Assembly: GCA_945873625.1 (NCBI GenBank) | Contig: CAMCDS010000004.1 | Coordinates: forward strand, 62,001 to 126,000 | Direction: 5' to 3' | DNA: 64,000 bases | Source: an uncultured Porphyromonadaceae bacterium | GTDB taxonomy: Bacteria > Bacteroidota > Bacteroidia > Bacteroidales > Muribaculaceae | Shown: one piece after another, positions 33,121-40,913 of the stretch | Position numbering within the stretch: position 1 is the stretch's first letter | How the letters are laid out: every line of letters starts with the position of its first letter | The notes under the pieces: generated by a model | Databases searched by the model: none | Told to the model about the DNA's origin: nothing | The model's input: only the letters and a program-made list of their open reading frames with translations | Program-made: the position numbers and the translations under genes

Positions 33121-34398
33121 TCAGAATTCGCCTGCATTTAAATGAATTATAAATCCTTGGAATTTTCTTTCTGTGGATTTATCCAATATGCAGTCGATGA
33201 TATTCTCGGACGCTGTTTTACCGTCAGGAGGAGTCAGGAATTTTGATATAAAATCAGTACGCTTCTGCTTCATTGGATCAATGCCTTCTATCACATCATT
33301 AACGAAATTTTCAATTTCCTCTTTACACCAACCTTTATAGTGAAGATCAAAGGCTTGTTGCTGAAACTGATTGAACCCATGTGTCAGATCGTTATCACTC
33401 ATCAGGTACATCACGGGGTTGCCTGTGTAGTGGTATTCTACGGTGAATGATCCGCAATCGTGAATCATAGCATCTGAATGCATGAAAAGTCCAAGATACT
33501 TCCCATCGACGTATTGGGCATTTGAAAGGGTTTCCCAGCGGCCATAGTATTCATCCGTTTTTTGTTTTCCCCATTTTCCCTCTAATTTTGCCCTTAAAAG
33601 CGGGTGGGGTTTAAAAGCCCATTGTACCTTATCCTGGTATTTCTCCGCCAATTCAAGCATGAATGAATAATACCTTTCAAAACTGGAATAGTGTAACCAC
33701 TCATTATCGGTGATTGAATGATGAGGAGCCCATATAATCCTCTTTTTGGGATTTTTATGCTCTTTCCATGGGTCTTCACACTTCTCTTTGGCGTTCAGGA
33801 ACTCGTCCATGACAGGCAATCCGGTGATAAATCCATTCCTACAATGGTTATCCATTATTCTTGCAGAGCCACGCCACGCATTTATATTTTCATAATATAT
33901 TTGCCAACAACTCAATAGCAATCGCGTATTCCTTGACCATTTTTCGTCGACTCCATGAAAACCGTAATTTATATAACAAAATAATGATCTTAGATTATGC
34001 ATTATGAACTTTCTTAGTTCAATGTCTGAGTCATAAGGTTTCGAATATAATATTATATCCGGGTGTAGCTCTTCACAGATAGTTTTGCCAGGTCCAATCT
34101 CAATCAAAGGATATCCTTTTTCTTCGCAGTATTTATGAAATGCAAGACGGTTATCTTCTTGATTGGATGGAATTGTCAATAGTATTGGTTCAAAACGTGA
34201 GTGATTTAGCATTGCCCTATATAACAATTCCGACTTCCAACATGAGAAACTCGATAAGACAAACACCACTCTGATGGATTTCTTCTGTCGAAGACGACAT
34301 ATTTTATACGGCTTGTATATTTTCTCATAGCCGAACAATATTAAATTCTTTATACTCTCTCTAAATTTACGCTTATACTGTCTCATGATTAAACTCAT
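33121..34398 (-). CDS. CDP-glycerol glycerophosphotransferase-like protein
   Basis: A 425-residue GT-B-fold protein resembling the catalytic domain of teichoic acid TagB/TagF enzymes: RIIWAPHHSITDNEW, a basic WAFKPHPLLR, DAMIHDCGSFTVEYHYTGNPVMYLM and a HGFNQF segment. These enzymes add polyol phosphate from CDP-polyols. In a Gram-negative capsule locus the likely product is a polysaccharide with glycerol phosphate or a related phosphodiester. No CDP-glycerol synthesis gene is in the locus, although a cytidylyltransferase fusion lies 4 kb upstream. AT-rich. A second ATG at 34386 is possible. Confidence 0.82.
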   Translation of the reverse strand: MSLIMRQYKRKFRESIKNLILFGYEKIYKPYKICRLRQKKSIRVVFVLSSFSCWKSELLYRAMLNHSRFEPILLTIPSNQEDNRLAFHKYCEEKGYPLIEIGPGKTICEELHPDIILYSKPYDSDIELRKFIMHNLRSLFCYINYGFHGVDEKWSRNTRLLLSCWQIYYENINAWRGSARIMDNHCRNGFITGLPVMDEFLNAKEKCEDPWKEHKNPKKRIIWAPHHSITDNEWLHYSSFERYYSFMLELAEKYQDKVQWAFKPHPLLRAKLEGKWGKQKTDEYYGRWETLSNAQYVDGKYLGLFMHSDAMIHDCGSFTVEYHYTGNPVMYLMSDNDLTHGFNQFQQQAFDLHYKGWCKEEIENFVNDVIEGIDPMKQKRTDFISKFLTPPDGKTASENIIDCILDKSTERKFQGFIIHLNAGEF

Positions 34399-34425
34399 AT
34401 AAGAAATTTACACATAATATCATGT

Positions 34426-35892
34426 TTAGGACTTTTGACAAGCTAATTTCATCGATGACCTCAAACGTAAAATAATAGGTGAAATATATTCCATATAGAC
34501 ATTATCTTTACGAAACCTCAATACTACAATATATAAAGCCGTAGATATCATCACACCGGATACAAGGGCTATCCAATTATTATGACATAACAGTCTTATG
34601 ACAGGACAAATCGAACAAGCTAATACCGAGTAAAATAAATATGGCAGAAAGTCTCTTAGTTGTTTCAAATATCCGATTCCGAAGAGTTTGCCGGTGTAAT
34701 ATGTGTTTATAGCCACTGCTATCTGGGTATAGATAACTTTCATAATGCAGATAGCGAGAACGCCAAAGGGCACTGCACAAAGCAGCATGGCAATTGAGAT
34801 GGTTTTCTTTATCACTTCCAAACGCAAAAATAAGTCCGATCGGCCCTTGATTTGCAAGAGGTTGAGATTAAGAGTACATAAGGGATCAAACATAACTGCA
34901 AAGCTGAATACTTGGAGGAAGATAACAGCTCCAATCCATTTATGGGTAAGTAAAATAAGCACAAGAGGCTTTGCAATGAATGCGAGCAGGACACACATAA
35001 AGCATAGAATCATGCCAGTGAGTCTCATGTATTTTCGATAAACTGCTATGAGACGCTCGTCATCGTTCTGTAGTTTAGCAAAAATGGGAAAGGTAACTCG
35101 CTGAACCATCCCGGAGAAAGTAGAGCACGGCATGTTTGCAATACTTGTTCCGCGAGAATAGTTACCTAAAGCCGCAGGTGTATAGAAACTACCTATAAGG
35201 ATAGTTGATAGTTCATTGTATATTGTATGCAGAAGGCCGGAAGCCATGAGCTTGCTTCCGTAACCGAAAAGCTCTTTGAAAGACTCTTTTGAGAAAATAA
35301 GAGACGGCCACCATCTCACGATGGCAAACATAGTAACTGTCCTGATAACATTAGCAGCGATTGACTGCCACACAAGTGCCCACACTCCATAACCGAGATA
35401 TGCAAGAAGTAGACCAATCAGACCGGATAACAAAGCGGAGATGAAATTGACCTGTGCCTGAGGCTTGAAATTGACATCTCGCGTAAGCTTTGCATATTGC
35501 ACGCCACAGAGCGAACCAAGAAAAAGATTGACACAATAAACTCGCGTAATCGGTTCGAGCACCGGCTGCTTGAAAAACAGCGCAATCAATGGAGATGCAA
35601 AAAACAGCGCAAACGAACAGAATGCGCTGACTACTATATTGAAATAGAATACTGTGCAATAGTCTTTTTCTGTACAGTCAAGCTTGCGGATGAGCGCATT
35701 GGAGAAACCACTGTCTATAAGCGTTTGGGAAATAGCGAAAAAGATTCCCAACATACCGATAAGACCATAATCGGCAGGAGTGAGCAGACGCGCTACAACG
35801 ATTCCCAACAGGAAATTGACGCCTTGTATCGAGAATTTCTCGATAGCCGTCCATTTCATTCCGCGCATTGTCTGTTGACGTATTTCTCCCAT
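34426..35892 (-). CDS. polysaccharide flippase (WzxC-like, MOP superfamily)
   Basis: A 488-residue inner-membrane protein with about 12-14 hydrophobic segments. The N-terminus reads RGMKWTAIEKFSIQGVNFLL and LTPADYGLIGMLGIF, matching the Polysacc_synt_3/WzxC group that flips lipid-linked repeat units to the periplasm. It precedes the CDP-glycerol-type transferase by 27 bases. AT-rich. A 169-base gap separates it from the KAP gene upstream. Confidence 0.9.
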   Translation of the reverse strand: MGEIRQQTMRGMKWTAIEKFSIQGVNFLLGIVVARLLTPADYGLIGMLGIFFAISQTLIDSGFSNALIRKLDCTEKDYCTVFYFNIVVSAFCSFALFFASPLIALFFKQPVLEPITRVYCVNLFLGSLCGVQYAKLTRDVNFKPQAQVNFISALLSGLIGLLLAYLGYGVWALVWQSIAANVIRTVTMFAIVRWWPSLIFSKESFKELFGYGSKLMASGLLHTIYNELSTILIGSFYTPAALGNYSRGTSIANMPCSTFSGMVQRVTFPIFAKLQNDDERLIAVYRKYMRLTGMILCFMCVLLAFIAKPLVLILLTHKWIGAVIFLQVFSFAVMFDPLCTLNLNLLQIKGRSDLFLRLEVIKKTISIAMLLCAVPFGVLAICIMKVIYTQIAVAINTYYTGKLFGIGYLKQLRDFLPYLFYSVLACSICPVIRLLCHNNWIALVSGVMISTALYIVVLRFRKDNVYMEYISPIILRLRSSMKLACQKS

Positions 35893-36061
35893 AAATTGTA
35901 AAGTTAAAGAATAATCAGCATTTGTAGGTTCACACCCAAAATTTAGCTGTCTCCTTCTCTAACGTAAAAAAAGAGTCTATATTTTCTAGTAGTATCCCAT
36001 AATTCAACGACCTGCTAATCTACTCTTCTCCAAATCATCGTCTCTATATATGATTGACAAC

Positions 36062-37471
36062 TTATTCAGCTATATATTCAAACAATGGTTCTAAAAACAG
36101 AGGTAACTCCTTGGAGTTACCCCCATAATACGAAAAGGCCGAAACCCTAATTATAGCAACTCCATTATTATCAACGTCAGTATAATCAACGGAATAAATT
36201 TCATGATTGCTCAATGATAAGACAATAGAACCGGGTATTGACCTATTTTGCATTAAATAGGATAGAGTAAGGTATTTAAAAAAACTTGCACTTTCTCGTA
36301 CAAGCTCTATCAAACTATTCATTATACTATCATCGTTTACTTTAAGTTGTCTCAATATTGCCATTACCATAAGGACAGGCTTGCTCGCGATATAGTTCTC
36401 TCCATTTCTGCTTTTACTTCTACAAGCTTTATCAGATACATGTCGATGTGCATCTCTGATTGCTTTGGACACTACACGTATTGAGAATTTGTTCAGCAGA
36501 CTATCATCAAACAACGTTTCCATATAGAGCATTTCCATTCCTGTCTGTCGAGAGATTGCTTCCCTAATCAAATTATTACGCGATTCGGGAAATGAGTATC
36601 TGAAATACGCCGTCGGACTAAATTTATAGATATAACCATTAAAATCAGTATCAGGACCGTAAATATGATGAAAAATACTTTTTAAATTATCATAATCCAA
36701 AACCAAAACAATGTGATCAAGTCCGAATTTATTACCAACAAGCGATTCATCTGGTCTTACACCGATTGAATAGCTGTAGTCTATATGTGCAGAAAGGATG
36801 TTGAGAATGCGGAACAGGTGTGCTGGATCCATTCTATCCATATCTTCAACAAATAGAACTACCTTCTTTTTCTTATTCAGTCTAAAAGACTCTATATTCT
36901 CTCGGATTATCATAGTTACGGCATCACACTCAATGGAGGGGATACCTTTAGTCTCAGATAAAAACTTGTTTACTTCTTCGCTTTCAGAGTATTCATTTTT
37001 AAATTTTTGAACTTTCTCTCTTAATTGATTGAATATTTTAGTTGCTTTATATACGGTAACAGCTGTAGTTGACGTAAGTCCTTCAAAAAATTGTGCAATA
37101 AACGGTAAGGCACTATCTACAATATTTTCACCATTCCTTTGTAGCCAATATGCCAAAGCCACGGAATCAGAGATTTCGTAGTCATCCTTAATCATCCCGT
37201 TGAGAATCATCTGGAGTAGAACATCCCGTTTGACCAATTCAAAAATATCCTCATTATCCTCTACTTGATAGTTTACAGGATATATTTTTATTGGGATGAA
37301 CTCTGAGTTAAATTCTTCGTTTTGCGTAAGCCTGTCGATAAAAAAACTTTTCCCATCTCCGAACTTTGCTGAAAGTATAGTTCTATCATGAGCGCGAAGA
37401 TGATTAATAAACTTCTCAATTTCAGGCTCAACAGGAATATAAAATTCATGTTTAATATTTTCGCATTCCAT
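36062..37471 (-). CDS. KAP family P-loop NTPase
   Basis: A 469-residue STAND-like NTPase with Walker A SAKFGDGKSFF (about 34-44) and Walker B VVLFVEDMDRMD (about 204-215), the bipartite pattern of KAP P-loop proteins. A moderately hydrophobic region (about 115-145) lies between them, where KAP proteins often carry membrane helices. It is AT-rich and sits at the upstream edge of the AT-rich block, 14 bases before the GC-rich opine-dehydrogenase gene. KAP NTPases are found in phage-defence settings and membrane signalling. Its role inside a capsule locus is unknown, and no nuclease or toxin gene is adjacent. Confidence 0.82.
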   Translation of the reverse strand: MECENIKHEFYIPVEPEIEKFINHLRAHDRTILSAKFGDGKSFFIDRLTQNEEFNSEFIPIKIYPVNYQVEDNEDIFELVKRDVLLQMILNGMIKDDYEISDSVALAYWLQRNGENIVDSALPFIAQFFEGLTSTTAVTVYKATKIFNQLREKVQKFKNEYSESEEVNKFLSETKGIPSIECDAVTMIIRENIESFRLNKKKKVVLFVEDMDRMDPAHLFRILNILSAHIDYSYSIGVRPDESLVGNKFGLDHIVLVLDYDNLKSIFHHIYGPDTDFNGYIYKFSPTAYFRYSFPESRNNLIREAISRQTGMEMLYMETLFDDSLLNKFSIRVVSKAIRDAHRHVSDKACRSKSRNGENYIASKPVLMVMAILRQLKVNDDSIMNSLIELVRESASFFKYLTLSYLMQNRSIPGSIVLSLSNHEIYSVDYTDVDNNGVAIIRVSAFSYYGGNSKELPLFLEPLFEYIAE

Positions 37472-37485
37472 TCTAACAGTCTAAG

Positions 37486-38505
37486 TCAACAAGATGATCG
37501 GGTGAGGCCCCAGGCGAGGACGCGGTCGATGACGGGGGTCGGCAGGGAGCGGCTGCGGGCGAGGTCGGCGATGAGGCGCAGGCCGAAGGGGAAGTCTTCG
37601 GTGAAGTAGCGGCTGCCGAAGTCGGGCACCCAGCCGTCGCCGCAGGGCTTCATGGGGGAGAGTATGGTGGCGAAGGCGGGTATCGACCTTATCTTGCGTG
37701 TGAGGGCCTGTGCGTCGGGCTGACCGTAGTATTCAAGTATCGAGGGTATGGCCTCGCGCGATATGCCGAGGTCGGCGGTGAGGGCCATGAACTCGCTGTC
37801 CATGGCGGTCAGCAGTTCCGAGGCGTCGTCGGTCCAGTCGGCGTAGAAGAGTGTCTGCCGGGGGCAGATTTCTCCGTCGTAAGTGCCCCACATCGAGTAG
37901 AGGCGCGACGTGTGGAGTATGGGGTTGCTGTTGGTGAGCGATGCCTCGTAGAAGTTGTTGAGGAGCTCTACGGGGGTGGAGAAGAGGCGTTGCAGCATGA
38001 GGCGCACGCTTTCGCGGTCGGCGTTTTCCACGGCTACTTTCAGCAGGGGCTTGTAGCCGAGCAGGCGTCCGGTAGAGCCATATTTGTCGTAGCGGGCTAT
38101 GTAGGGGACGCGCTGGAAGCCGAAGAGTGGCGTGCCGGGGTCGAGCGTGCGGTGAGCGGCGAAGAAGAAGCCGGTGCTTGAGACGATTGCTCCTACGAGG
38201 GTATCGGCTGCAAGCCAGGGTTTGATGCTGCGGAGGGTGTCTTCAATCAGATAGCCGGGGAGGCAGAGGAGCACCATTTCGGCCCCGCGGAGTGCCACTT
38301 CGGGGTCGGACGATATGCATGAGAGGCGGCCGGCATATATCTTGCCGTCGGGGTCGCTTACGCTTATGTCTTTGTGCCAGCTGCCGGGATGGCCTGTCAG
38401 AAGGCTGACAGATATACCTTGCGCGAGAAAGACGGAGGCGCAGACTATGCCGAGGCTTCCGCCTCCGCAGACGCATATTTTTTCAGGCAGTCCGTTATGG
38501 GTCAT
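37486..38505 (-). CDS. opine/octopine dehydrogenase-like NAD(P)-binding protein
   Basis: A 339-residue cytosolic protein with N-terminal Rossmann motif ICVCGGGSLGIVCASVFLAQG and a C-terminal helical domain with the conserved asparagine-histidine-type segment LTNSNPILHTSRLYSMW of the NAD/NADP octopine/nopaline dehydrogenase family. Such enzymes reductively join an amino group and a keto acid. It follows the cytidylyltransferase-PLP fusion by seven bases, so its substrate may come from that enzyme. GC-rich, contrasting with the KAP gene that follows. Confidence 0.78.
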   Translation of the reverse strand: MTHNGLPEKICVCGGGSLGIVCASVFLAQGISVSLLTGHPGSWHKDISVSDPDGKIYAGRLSCISSDPEVALRGAEMVLLCLPGYLIEDTLRSIKPWLAADTLVGAIVSSTGFFFAAHRTLDPGTPLFGFQRVPYIARYDKYGSTGRLLGYKPLLKVAVENADRESVRLMLQRLFSTPVELLNNFYEASLTNSNPILHTSRLYSMWGTYDGEICPRQTLFYADWTDDASELLTAMDSEFMALTADLGISREAIPSILEYYGQPDAQALTRKIRSIPAFATILSPMKPCGDGWVPDFGSRYFTEDFPFGLRLIADLARSRSLPTPVIDRVLAWGLTRSSC

Positions 38506-38512
38506 GACTTTG

Positions 38513-40324
38513 TCAGAGGGATTTGAGGATGGCGACGAGGCGGTCGTTGTCGCGGGGCGAGCGCACGGCGAAGCGCACGAGCTGGCGCCCCTGCATGTTG
38601 CGTTTGAGGCCGCAGTTGCTGATCAGCACGTCGTGTGCTATCAGCCGGCGTGTGAGCTCGGCCGAGGTGAAGCGGTCGGTTACCTCGCAGAGGAAGTAGT
38701 TGGCCTGCGAGGGGATGACGCGCAGCCAGGGGATGGAGTCCATCATGCGGCCAAAGCGTTCGCGCTCGGCTATGAAGCGGCGGCAGGCCTCGGTGTAGCT
38801 GTCCTGATATTTGCCGAATATCTGCATGTAGAACTCTCCGAATGAGTTTATGTTCCAGATGCTTACCTCTTTCTTGAAGCGGGCTATGAGTTCGCGGTCG
38901 GCTCCGGCGAGGATGCCGAGGCGGAGTCCGGGCACGCCGTAGCTTTTGGAGATGGATTTCATGACAAACATGCCGGGATAGCGTTCGAGCGTCTCGTCGC
39001 GCAGCAGCGAATTGCGCTCGAATCCTTCGGTGAAGTCGACGAAGCTTTCGTCTACGAGGAAGCGCACCCCGTTTTCCTTACACCAGTCGGCCAGGCGCAT
39101 CACGTCGGCCAGGGGCATGAAGTGTCCCGAGGGGTTGTCGGGGTTCACGAGGAGAAGCGTCTCGATCTGCTTCCCCGTGAAGAAGGCAATCAGCTCGTCG
39201 GCCGTATACGAGAAGTCGGGCGTCGACACGACAAACTGCACGAGCCTCTCGGCCGGCAGGCGGTTGGGATATTCGTCGAATGTGGGGAATATCACGCCTA
39301 CCTTTCCTGAGCAGTGGCGTTCGGTGAAGGTCTTGATTAGCTCTGCGGCTCCGTTGCCCACCACCACGTATTCGGGCTTGATGCCGAAATAGCGTCCGGC
39401 GAGCATCGAGTTCACGCCCATGCCCGAGGGGTAGTTCTCGAGGAGCACGTCGAAGTTGGCCTTCAGCTCCTCGCGCATCTTGCGGGGCGGGAAGAAGGGG
39501 TTGACGAGATAGCAGTAGTCGAGCAGCTGCGGGAAGCGCCAGAATCCGCCGTATCGCTTGTGGTATTCGTGATATTTCGTCTCGCCCGAGCTGAAGAGCG
39601 TCGAAGCTATGTCGAGGTCCTGGATGTCGTCGATCTCATACCATTTCTCGCCGTCGAGCGGGAGGGCCTTGAGCGTAGAGCGGTCGATGAGCGTCAGCAC
39701 GCGGAGCACCTGCTCGTAGTATTCGTTATTGCCCATCACGCGGCTGTAGGCCTCAAGGAAGGGGATATACTGGCGCACGGCGAAGTCGCGGCTGAACTTA
39801 TAGATGTTCACCGTCTTATAGTAGTGGCCGCGGTCTTCATACCTGAAGGCCTGCTTGGGCACGAAGCTCATGATGTTGCAGTCGGCGTCTATGGTGAGCA
39901 TCGTGCCGTCCATCCAGGTCTGATACTTGTCGACGAGAGCGAGGTCTCTGCCGGGGGCTTCTATGATGCGGTCGAGCACGGCGTCTTCCACTATCAGGTC
40001 CGACTCCAGCAGCAGCGTGTCTTCCTCGGCCAGAGCGTCTTTGGCAAGATAGAGCGAATAGATGTTGTTGGTCTTGTCAAACACCGGATTGCGTATAAAC
40101 TCAATCCGTTTCGACTCGCCGTAACGCTCTCTGAGATAAGCTTCGAGCTCATCGCCCTTATAGCCCGTCACGATGACGATGCGCGAGAGTCGGTGCCGGT
40201 CGAGCTGACCGATGATGCGGTCTATGAGCTTCACGCCGTTCACCTCCACCATGCATTTGGTGTTGTCTTTGGTGAGAGCGCCGAGACGTCGGCCCATTCC
40301 GGCCGCGAGTATGATGGCTTGCAT
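38513..40324 (-). CDS. nucleotidyltransferase fused to a PLP-dependent aminotransferase/decarboxylase
   Basis: A 603-residue two-domain enzyme. Residues 1-245 are a sugar/alditol-type nucleotidyltransferase (IILAAGMGRRLGALTKDNTK, LLESDLIVED), close to CTP-using LicC/PntC types. Residues about 265-603 are a fold-type I PLP enzyme of the HisC/CobD group: NPDNPSG (394-400), DESF (425) and the PLP lysine in KSISKSYGVPGLRLG (K460). FrbH of FR-900098 biosynthesis has the same domain order and makes a CMP-linked amino-phosphonate by decarboxylation. Here a CDP/CMP-activated amino alcohol or phosphonate for decorating the polysaccharide is plausible. No PEP mutase gene is in the window. Confidence 0.85.
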   Translation of the reverse strand: MQAIILAAGMGRRLGALTKDNTKCMVEVNGVKLIDRIIGQLDRHRLSRIVIVTGYKGDELEAYLRERYGESKRIEFIRNPVFDKTNNIYSLYLAKDALAEEDTLLLESDLIVEDAVLDRIIEAPGRDLALVDKYQTWMDGTMLTIDADCNIMSFVPKQAFRYEDRGHYYKTVNIYKFSRDFAVRQYIPFLEAYSRVMGNNEYYEQVLRVLTLIDRSTLKALPLDGEKWYEIDDIQDLDIASTLFSSGETKYHEYHKRYGGFWRFPQLLDYCYLVNPFFPPRKMREELKANFDVLLENYPSGMGVNSMLAGRYFGIKPEYVVVGNGAAELIKTFTERHCSGKVGVIFPTFDEYPNRLPAERLVQFVVSTPDFSYTADELIAFFTGKQIETLLLVNPDNPSGHFMPLADVMRLADWCKENGVRFLVDESFVDFTEGFERNSLLRDETLERYPGMFVMKSISKSYGVPGLRLGILAGADRELIARFKKEVSIWNINSFGEFYMQIFGKYQDSYTEACRRFIAERERFGRMMDSIPWLRVIPSQANYFLCEVTDRFTSAELTRRLIAHDVLISNCGLKRNMQGRQLVRFAVRSPRDNDRLVAILKSL

Positions 40325-40374
40325 AATTGTCAGTTTCTATAATAACCGAGAAACCAGTCGAAGTATTACCGGGT

Positions 40375-40818
40375 TCAGCGGCCGAGGAGGCGGGAGAGGA
40401 GGGAGCGGCGCCCGGGGGCGTCGTCGGGGGCGGGACGGGTAGTGGCGGCGATGTATTGCGGCCAGGTCCAGCCGTTTTTCACCATGGCGTAGATGGCGTT
40501 CCAGTCGGGGATTCCGCCGAGCGAGCGGTCGTCGATATAGATGTCGGCGGTTACCTTGCGTCCTCCGCCGACGCCCGTGGCAGCCGTCTCGTCGGTGTAG
40601 TTTGAGTTGACGGCGTAGAAGTGGAGGTCGCGCTGCTCACACCAGTGCAGGGCCTGGTCGAGCAGGTCGCCTTCGCGCACAGTCCAGAGGATGAGGCGGA
40701 GGTCGGGAATCTCGTCCTGGAGCCGCCTTAGGACGCGGACGGCGCCGGGCCGTTCGCGTCCAATGGCGGGATATTCATGTTCGACGATAGTTCCGTCGAA
40801 GTCTACTGCTATTACCAT
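40375..40818 (-). CDS. small HAD-family hydrolase
   Basis: A 147-residue protein with the nucleophile motif VIAVDFDGTIVEHEYPAIG at the N-terminus, LILWTVREGDLL as motif II and an acidic IYIDDRSLGG as motif IV. It resembles the short, capless HAD hydrolases of Bacteroides (BT0820 type) found beside nucleotidyltransferases in polysaccharide loci. It lies 50 bases before the nucleotidyltransferase-PLP fusion and may process the phosphorylated intermediate. The C-terminal tail is Arg-rich. Confidence 0.8.
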   Translation of the reverse strand: MVIAVDFDGTIVEHEYPAIGRERPGAVRVLRRLQDEIPDLRLILWTVREGDLLDQALHWCEQRDLHFYAVNSNYTDETAATGVGGGRKVTADIYIDDRSLGGIPDWNAIYAMVKNGWTWPQYIAATTRPAPDDAPGRRSLLSRLLGR

Positions 40819-40913
40819 ATTTCAGATGTCAGAATGAGGAGGAGGCAGTCAGCGGGCCCGGGGCACAGGGGCGCGGCATGAATGCCGCTTCACCCGACGG
40901 CACCGTCCGACGC

